From contig CAMZLG010000127.1 in assembly GCA_947311495.1 (NCBI GenBank), positions 1-34,119 of the forward strand: 34,119 nucleotides of DNA, read 5' to 3'. Below, piece after piece: positions 28,075 to 34,119 of the stretch. The notes under the pieces are model-generated. The model searched no databases and was not told where the DNA came from. It worked only from the letters and a program-made list of their open reading frames with translations. Both the position numbers and the translations under genes were made by a program. Each line of letters begins with the position of its first letter. The stretch's first letter is position 1. Origin of the DNA: an uncultured Zetaproteobacteria bacterium. GTDB lineage: Bacteria; Pseudomonadota; Zetaproteobacteria; Mariprofundales; Mariprofundaceae.

Positions 28075-28994
28075 TCTAAAAGTTTAGACGCACCTAAAAT
28101 GCCAGCGTTATCCTGCAAAGTTGATGGGATAACGCTGATTTTACCTTGAAGCGGTGGGATGAGGTTTGCGTTCAGTGCTGTCATGATATTGGGGTATAAA
28201 ATATCCCATGCGCCGATTAAACCGCCGCTGATGGTCACCGTGCGGATGTCCAAAAGTGTGATGGCTTGAGCAATGGCAGTGCCCAAATACATACTTGCGC
28301 TTTCCAAAATATCCGCCGCTTGTTGGTTACCATTTACAGCACGTTGATAAATGTCTTTGGGCGATGTGTTGATGCCTGCAAGTTCATTGTATCTGGCACT
28401 GATTGCCGTAGCAGAGGCATAAGCTTCCACGCAACCACGATTGCCGCAGCCGCATAGCCTTGATTCATTGCCATGCTCAACTTTGAGATGACCAAACTCC
28501 ATCGCCATGCCACTTTCACCTGTATATGGGGTGTTGTTCAAGATTAGACCACCGCCAATGCCTGTGCCTAATGTGATGTGCAATAGGTTGGCATGACCTT
28601 GCCCTGCACCAAAGGTTTGCTCACCGATAGCAGCGCATAAGGCATCATTTTGGGCTGTCACTGGCATGGAAAGCCGCTCGGATAGTTTCTTTGCCAGTGC
28701 GAAATTAGAAAGTTGTGGAATATTAGGAGATGCTGCCAACACACCAGAGTTACCTATAAAAAAACCAGGAAACCCTATGCCCACACCTTGGACATTATCG
28801 AGAGGTAGTTGCTGCACGGCTGCTTCAAGTGTATGTAAAATATGTTGTTCTGCTTCAAGCTTGGACATATTTTGCAAAACACTAAAGTCCGCTTGATGAC
28901 GCACCTCTTCAAGGATTAAACCATCACAAATGCGGGCAAGCCGAATGTTGGTGCCGCCAATATCTGCTGCAATAACATTGCTCGTGTTAGTCAT
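28071..28994 (-). CDS. Glucokinase/ROK-family sugar kinase
   Basis: AADIGGTNIRLARI; GIGFPGFF; GTGIGGGLILN; ROK signature CGCGNRGCVEAYAS. Confidence 0.92.
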   Translation of the reverse strand: MTNTSNVIAADIGGTNIRLARICDGLILEEVRHQADFSVLQNMSKLEAEQHILHTLEAAVQQLPLDNVQGVGIGFPGFFIGNSGVLAASPNIPQLSNFALAKKLSERLSMPVTAQNDALCAAIGEQTFGAGQGHANLLHITLGTGIGGGLILNNTPYTGESGMAMEFGHLKVEHGNESRLCGCGNRGCVEAYASATAISARYNELAGINTSPKDIYQRAVNGNQQAADILESASMYLGTAIAQAITLLDIRTVTISGGLIGAWDILYPNIMTALNANLIPPLQGKISVIPSTLQDNAGILGASKLLD

Positions 28995-30444
28995 CCAATA
29001 ACCCTGTGTATAACTTCACATAAGCTTCAGCCGATGCGTGCCATGATGAATCGCGCTTTAAAGCGCGGGTACGAATGCGCGACCATGTTGTTGGTTTTTT
29101 GTAAACGGCAACTGCTTGCTCAACCGCCATATCAAATGCCTCGGCGGTGGCATCCTCAAAGTGAAAACCTGTGCCCTGTTTCTTATCTTGGTTGTAGTCC
29201 ACCACAGTATCTTTTAACCCACCTGTTGCGCGCACCACAGGTACATTGCCATAGCGCATCGCCATCAATTGCCCCAAACCGCATGGTTCAAAGCGCGATG
29301 GCATGAGAAACATATCACCAGCCGCATAAATTTGACGGGCAAGGTCTTCACTAAAACCCTGATAAAAGTACATTTGTGTGGGGTGCGCTTTTGCCAGTGC
29401 CGTTAAAGCTTGTTCATCACCTGCATCACCCGAACCAAGGATGGCAAGCTGATAACCACGGCTTAACCATATTTCGATATTGGGAATCATCAAATCAATG
29501 CCTTTTTGTTCTGCAAGGCGCGAAATCAAGGTTAAAAGTGGTACTTTGGCATCTACTTTTAAGCCTGTTTGTTGTTGTAACGCTTTTTTGCACTTGGCTT
29601 TGCCTGTGATTTTTCCTGCACCGAAATTGCTGGCTATTGAAGTGTCAGTAAGTGGGTTCCACGCTTCCAAATCCAAACCGTTCACAATGCCCGAAAGTTT
29701 ACTGGCATGGTGCTGGAGAAAACCTTCAAGGGCACAACCATATTCAGGGGTCATAATTTCTTCAGCATAGGTTGGGCTCACTGTGGTGATGGCGTGAGAC
29801 GCTTCAATGCCAGCTTTCATACAATTGATTTGGTCGTGAAATTCATAACCATCCATGTGAAAATATTGGCTAGGCAAGCCCAAGCGGTGAATCCATTCAG
29901 ATGGGAAGACACCTTGATAGGCAAGATTATGAATAGTGAACACAACCTTGGCGCGTGTCAGATTAGGATGATGAATGTACTGTGTTTTTTTGAGCAATGG
30001 CACCATACCCGTTTGCCAATCGTGGCAATGGATGATGTCCACAGGTTTATCCATTTTTGCAATGGCTTCTAAGGCAACACGGTCAAATAAGGTGTAGCGC
30101 AGCAAGTTATCTTCATATGCGCCGCCTGCAGAGCCATAAATACCTTCACGGTCAAATAAATCATCTTGCTCGACCAAAAGAAACCTAAGATTATCAACCA
30201 CCGTTTCATGCAATGGGCATTGGCGTTGAAAACCATCTACCCACATTTCAATACTGGTATTAAGAGGCATAGTTTTAATGTTATTCTTGGTTAAATCTTG
30301 GCGGTAAAAAGGTAAAATCACTGTCACTTGATGCCCTAAGTCGTGTAAAGCTCTCGGTAATGAACCCACAACATCGGCAAGCCCGCCTGTTTTGGCAAGT
30401 GGTGCTGCTTCGGATGCGATAAAAACAATATTCAACTTGGGCAT
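28987..30444 (-). CDS. glgA: Glycogen synthase (ADP-glucose)
   Basis: FIASEAAPLAKTGGLADVVGSLPRAL; RFEPCGLGQLMAMRYGNVPVVRATGGLKDTV. Confidence 0.97.
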   Translation of the reverse strand: MPKLNIVFIASEAAPLAKTGGLADVVGSLPRALHDLGHQVTVILPFYRQDLTKNNIKTMPLNTSIEMWVDGFQRQCPLHETVVDNLRFLLVEQDDLFDREGIYGSAGGAYEDNLLRYTLFDRVALEAIAKMDKPVDIIHCHDWQTGMVPLLKKTQYIHHPNLTRAKVVFTIHNLAYQGVFPSEWIHRLGLPSQYFHMDGYEFHDQINCMKAGIEASHAITTVSPTYAEEIMTPEYGCALEGFLQHHASKLSGIVNGLDLEAWNPLTDTSIASNFGAGKITGKAKCKKALQQQTGLKVDAKVPLLTLISRLAEQKGIDLMIPNIEIWLSRGYQLAILGSGDAGDEQALTALAKAHPTQMYFYQGFSEDLARQIYAAGDMFLMPSRFEPCGLGQLMAMRYGNVPVVRATGGLKDTVVDYNQDKKQGTGFHFEDATAEAFDMAVEQAVAVYKKPTTWSRIRTRALKRDSSWHASAEAYVKLYTGLLDD

Positions 30445-30598
30445 AGTCCCTCCAACAAAATGTTGCCAAGTTTAACAGGGCTGCCCTTATCTTGCATGAT
30501 TTTAGTGACAACAGGTGTAAGGCAATGTAAAGCATGGCTTTTATTCACTTTATAGACTATGTTACCCCTTGGTTATAAGTGGACTTGGAGGTTGGGGT

Positions 30599-32242
30599 AT
30601 GACAAAGCTAACGGATATGGCAAGCTGGAAAGCACTGGAAACACATGCTGCAGAGATGAAAAAGGTGCATATGCGGGATTTATTTGCCCAAGACCCCGAA
30701 CGCTTTGATAAATATTCGCTTAAGCTCAATGACATTCTTGTTGATTATTCCAAAAATCTAATGACCGATGAGACCAAAACCAAGCTTATGGATTTGGCAC
30801 GCGAACGTGATTTGCCAGCTTGTATTGAACGTTTATTTGATGCCAAAAAGGTGAACCACACAGAAAACCGCTTGGTCTTACATACTGCTCTGCGTAACCG
30901 CTCCAACCGCCCTATGACTGTGGATGGTGAAGATGTGATGCCTGATATTAATCGTGTGCTTGGGCGGATGCGGAACATTGTGGACACGGTGCGCTCTGGA
31001 GAATGGTTGGGTAGCACAGGCAAACCGATTACGGATATTGTAAACATTGGTATTGGTGGCTCAGATTTAGGCCCTGTGATGATGACCGAAGCGCTTAAGC
31101 CTTACGGTCGCGCTGGTGGATTACATGTTCATTTTATTTCTAATGTGGATGGCACACATGCTGTAGAAATATTGCGTCACTTGCACAGGGAAACCACCCT
31201 GTTTGTTATCGCATCCAAGACATTTACCACCCAAGAAACCATGACCAACGCTAGAACTGCAAGGGATTGGTTCTTAACCCGTGGCGGCACATTGCAAGCC
31301 GTCTCCAAACACTTTATTGCGGTATCTGCCAACACCAAAGCAGCAACCAACTTCGGCATTGACCCTGATAACATCTTTGAATTTTGGGATTGGGTGGGTG
31401 GTCGCTATTCCTTGTGGAGCGCGGTGGGTTTATCCACGGCTTTGTATATCGGCATGGATAATTTTGAGGCATTACTTGAAGGCGCACATGAAATGGATGA
31501 ACATTTCAGAACCGCACCCTTAGAAGAAAATATCCCTGTGATACTTGGCATGCTTGGCGTGTGGTATAACAATTTCTTTGATGCCGATTCACATGCCTTA
31601 TTGCCTTATGACCAATACATGCATCGCTTTTCCGCTTATGTGCAGCAGCTAGACATGGAAAGTAATGGTAAACAAGTCACGGTGGATGGTGAAAAAGCTG
31701 ATTATTCCACAGGGCCTATCATTTGGGGTGAGCCGGGCACGAATGGGCAACATGCGTTTTACCAACTGATTCACCAAGGCACCAAACTTGTACCATGTGA
31801 TTTTATTGCACCCATTGAAACCAAAAACCCAGTCGGCAGACATCACCCCATTTTGCTCACTCACTTCTTTGCCCAAGCTGAAGCATTGATGTTGGGTAAA
31901 ACAGAAGAAGAAGTGCGCCAAGATTTGGCAGGCAAACCCGAAGAAGAAATTGAAAAACTTTTGCCGCATATGGTGTTTGAAGGCAATCGCCCCACCAACT
32001 CCATTTTATTCCAAATGCTCACCCCCAAAACCTTGGGCAGCTTGATTGCCATGTATGAACAAAAGGTGTTTGTGCAAAGTGAGATTTGGGGATTGAATGC
32101 TTACGACCAATGGGGTGTTGAGCTGGGCAAAGTCTTGGCGAAGAAAATCCTCGCAGAATTGGATGATTATGATGAAGTCACTAGCCATGATTCTTCGACC
32201 AATGGTTTGCTCAACTACTATAAAGATAATCGGAAAGAGTGA
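30599..32242 (+). CDS. pgi: Glucose-6-phosphate isomerase
   Basis: [50 protein letters not shown]. Start at 30599 preferred over 30569. Confidence 0.98.
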   Translation: MTKLTDMASWKALETHAAEMKKVHMRDLFAQDPERFDKYSLKLNDILVDYSKNLMTDETKTKLMDLARERDLPACIERLFDAKKVNHTENRLVLHTALRNRSNRPMTVDGEDVMPDINRVLGRMRNIVDTVRSGEWLGSTGKPITDIVNIGIGGSDLGPVMMTEALKPYGRAGGLHVHFISNVDGTHAVEILRHLHRETTLFVIASKTFTTQETMTNARTARDWFLTRGGTLQAVSKHFIAVSANTKAATNFGIDPDNIFEFWDWVGGRYSLWSAVGLSTALYIGMDNFEALLEGAHEMDEHFRTAPLEENIPVILGMLGVWYNNFFDADSHALLPYDQYMHRFSAYVQQLDMESNGKQVTVDGEKADYSTGPIIWGEPGTNGQHAFYQLIHQGTKLVPCDFIAPIETKNPVGRHHPILLTHFFAQAEALMLGKTEEEVRQDLAGKPEEEIEKLLPHMVFEGNRPTNSILFQMLTPKTLGSLIAMYEQKVFVQSEIWGLNAYDQWGVELGKVLAKKILAELDDYDEVTSHDSSTNGLLNYYKDNRKE

Positions 32243-32287
32243 CTGCAATATAACTAAAAAGGCAAACTGATAGTTTAAGAGGTATTT

Positions 32288-33364
32288 ATGAAGTTAATTA
32301 TAATATTGTTCTTTTCCTTATGTTACGCCTCAAGTGTATTTGCAGGAAACTTGTGGTTAGGTTTGCGTTTGCCAAACGGAGTTATAATCCCCTTTGCGCA
32401 TTATCAGGGTGGTGATTGGCGAGAAATTTGGAATCCGCCACGAGTTTGGGCAAATGATTCTTACTATCATGAACATCATTTGCCTCTACCTGAGATGGAT
32501 AGAAATACAGAAATGCTTGCGGTGGAAAAAACAGCAAGTTTAGAAAATTTGCCTGCTGATTGGATTGAGGGCCAGAAGATTCCTCTGCGTTGGTATGATA
32601 TCCTTTCAGGAAAGGAGTACTTAGTTAATAAATTAATGCAGTATGATATGAACTGTGATGTTAGCTGGGGGTTATCAAGCCACGGGCTATCTAAAGGAAA
32701 GGGTGCCTCCTCTAGGTTAACATCAGCATATGTAACATCTAAGCCCATGCACTCATCGCCTTTCCATGAACTGGATATGGATAGTCAGGCAGAAAAAAAC
32801 ATTCGTACTAAACTTTTAACCCAAGCAGTAAACATAGAAAACAAAAACCTAAGCATATATAAGTCACCTGAACAATGTGCAAAACTTCATAATCAAAAGC
32901 ATATTGAATATGCTAAATTAGGTAATAATTATGTTTGGCCAGCAAAGTATGAAAAGAGTCTGGCTTCTGCTTGCCAAGAACTTCGGGAAAGAAAAGTAAG
33001 AGTCCCTTCATCTTTGGATCATGTCCAGATTGAACAGGCAAGGCTTAGCGATGATATATATCTCTATCATGCAACGGCATCAATGTATTTCCCTAGTATA
33101 AACGTAGCTCTTAGCATTGTTCGTCTCGATAGTTGGTTTTTAGGCGAGAACAACAATATTTATGATATTCAAGGCTGTGGAGAATCTCTTAATTGCACAT
33201 GTGCCAAAGGTAGCTATCAGTCTTTCCCCAAAGTTGTGTTTGAATTTCAGGGGCACCGGTTTGTTCTTGATGAACAATCATGTTATTTTGGTGGTAATAA
33301 AATATACGAGTTAATTGATGGAAAAATGGAAGATATATTCTCAAAAAGCTGGGGAGGTTGTTAA
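32288..33364 (+). CDS. Orphan secreted protein, Cys-containing, unknown function
   Basis: Signal peptide MKLIIILFFSLCYASSVFA-G; eight cysteines in the mature part including a C-terminal one; RBS AAGAGG upstream. Confidence 0.75.
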   Translation: MKLIIILFFSLCYASSVFAGNLWLGLRLPNGVIIPFAHYQGGDWREIWNPPRVWANDSYYHEHHLPLPEMDRNTEMLAVEKTASLENLPADWIEGQKIPLRWYDILSGKEYLVNKLMQYDMNCDVSWGLSSHGLSKGKGASSRLTSAYVTSKPMHSSPFHELDMDSQAEKNIRTKLLTQAVNIENKNLSIYKSPEQCAKLHNQKHIEYAKLGNNYVWPAKYEKSLASACQELRERKVRVPSSLDHVQIEQARLSDDIYLYHATASMYFPSINVALSIVRLDSWFLGENNNIYDIQGCGESLNCTCAKGSYQSFPKVVFEFQGHRFVLDEQSCYFGGNKIYELIDGKMEDIFSKSWGGC

Positions 33365-33369
33365 GTTTT

Positions 33370-34119
33370 CTACTCGCGATGATGAGCCTGGTTGAGTTGA
33401 TGACTTTTCTGCCAACAAGTATGGTCATGTGCAGGTATAGAATCCAACCGCCACGACCAGTTCCCACCTAAAGTTCCCGGTGTGTTAAACTTGGCTTCTG
33501 TGCCCAATTCAAGAATATCTTGCATAGGAATTACCGCCAACCTTGCAGGTGATGCAAGGGCTGCTTCAATTAAAACCCACGGCATATCTTCAGCTTTGGC
33601 ATCAAGTACGTTCAATGCATGTTGTTGCACATGTTTTTCGCTGCTTTCAAACCAACCCATGGTGGTATCGTTATCATGCGTTCCTGTATAAACCACGCTA
33701 TCTTCTTCGTGGTTATGCGGCAAATAAGGGTTGGACTCATCGCCACCAAACGCAAAGTGCAGGATTTTCATGCCGGGTAAACCAAACTGTTTACGTAAAG
33801 CCGTGACTTCTTCGGTAATCGTGCCCAAATCTTCGGCTATTAATGGTAAATTACCCAACTTATCTTGCAGGGTTTGTAACAATGCTGCGCCCGGTGCTTT
33901 GCGCCACTCGCCGATTAAACCAGTATCACTCTCGGCAGGAATCACCCAAAAGGCTTCCAAAGCAAGGAAGTGGTCAATGCGCAACATATCCATGCGTGTC
34001 AATTGATGCGCAATGCGCTTGACCCACCAATCAAAACCGTCTGCTTGCAACACACCCCAACGGTATAAAGGGTTGCCCCAGCGTTGTCCTGTTTTGGAAA
34101 AATAATCAGGGGGTACACC
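33370..34119 (-). CDS. malQ: 4-alpha-glucanotransferase, C-terminal part, truncated by window edge
   Basis: LTRMDMLRIDHFLALEAFWVIPA; PLIAEDLGTITEEVTALRKQFGLPGMKILHFAF; YTGTHDNDTTMGWF. Reading frame stays open to 34119. Confidence 0.95.
   Translation of the reverse strand, partial: GVPPDYFSKTGQRWGNPLYRWGVLQADGFDWWVKRIAHQLTRMDMLRIDHFLALEAFWVIPAESDTGLIGEWRKAPGAALLQTLQDKLGNLPLIAEDLGTITEEVTALRKQFGLPGMKILHFAFGGDESNPYLPHNHEEDSVVYTGTHDNDTTMGWFESSEKHVQQHALNVLDAKAEDMPWVLIEAALASPARLAVIPMQDILELGTEAKFNTPGTLGGNWSWRLDSIPAHDHTCWQKSHQLNQAHHRE

Noticed and set aside
29034-30072. Plus-strand ORFs (29034..29306, 29480..29770, 29707..30072)
   Set aside because: Antisense to glgA, which has unambiguous motifs across the region.

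Overview
The window is dominated by one complete uptake [NiFe]-hydrogenase locus, followed by a glycogen/glucose-metabolism block. Contents in order: (i) about 1.2 kb of degenerate, possibly island-derived DNA: a partial minus-strand ORF, a 3'-half tRNA-His fragment, three tandem 11-bp repeats and a frameshifted XRE-type regulator; (ii) hydrogenase small subunit (Tat signal, six-Cys O2-tolerant signature), large subunit and cytochrome b, ending in a rho-independent terminator; (iii) a DUF1186-like/SEC-C protein; (iv) a tightly packed, probably single ~18 kb operon: maturation protease, HupF/HoxL, HupG/HoxO, HupH/HoxQ, rubredoxin, HupJ/HoxT, a membrane protein with one CxxCH haem motif, HupK/HoxV, HypA, HypB, HypC, HypD, HypE, HypX, NtrC-type regulator (HoxA-like), PAS histidine kinase (HoxJ-like), H2-sensing hydrogenase HupU/HupV and HypF; (v) a NiCoT/UreH-like nickel permease and a short TatA; (vi) glgP, glucokinase, glgA, pgi, an orphan secreted Cys-rich protein and a truncated malQ. 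The main non-coding observation is three matches to the sigma54 -24/-12 promoter (GG-N10-GC, all reading TTGGCA...), each in the intergenic region before a hydrogenase-related unit: hupSL-cytb, the hup/hyp/hox operon, and nickel permease-tatA. This fits the GAFTGA-containing activator encoded in the cluster and implies an H2-responsive regulon with positive feedback. The most likely under-described protein components are the CxxCH membrane protein between hupJ and hupK and the orphan secreted Cys-rich protein. The gene content is consistent with an aerobic or microaerobic H2-oxidising proteobacterium; I cannot assign the taxon from sequence alone.
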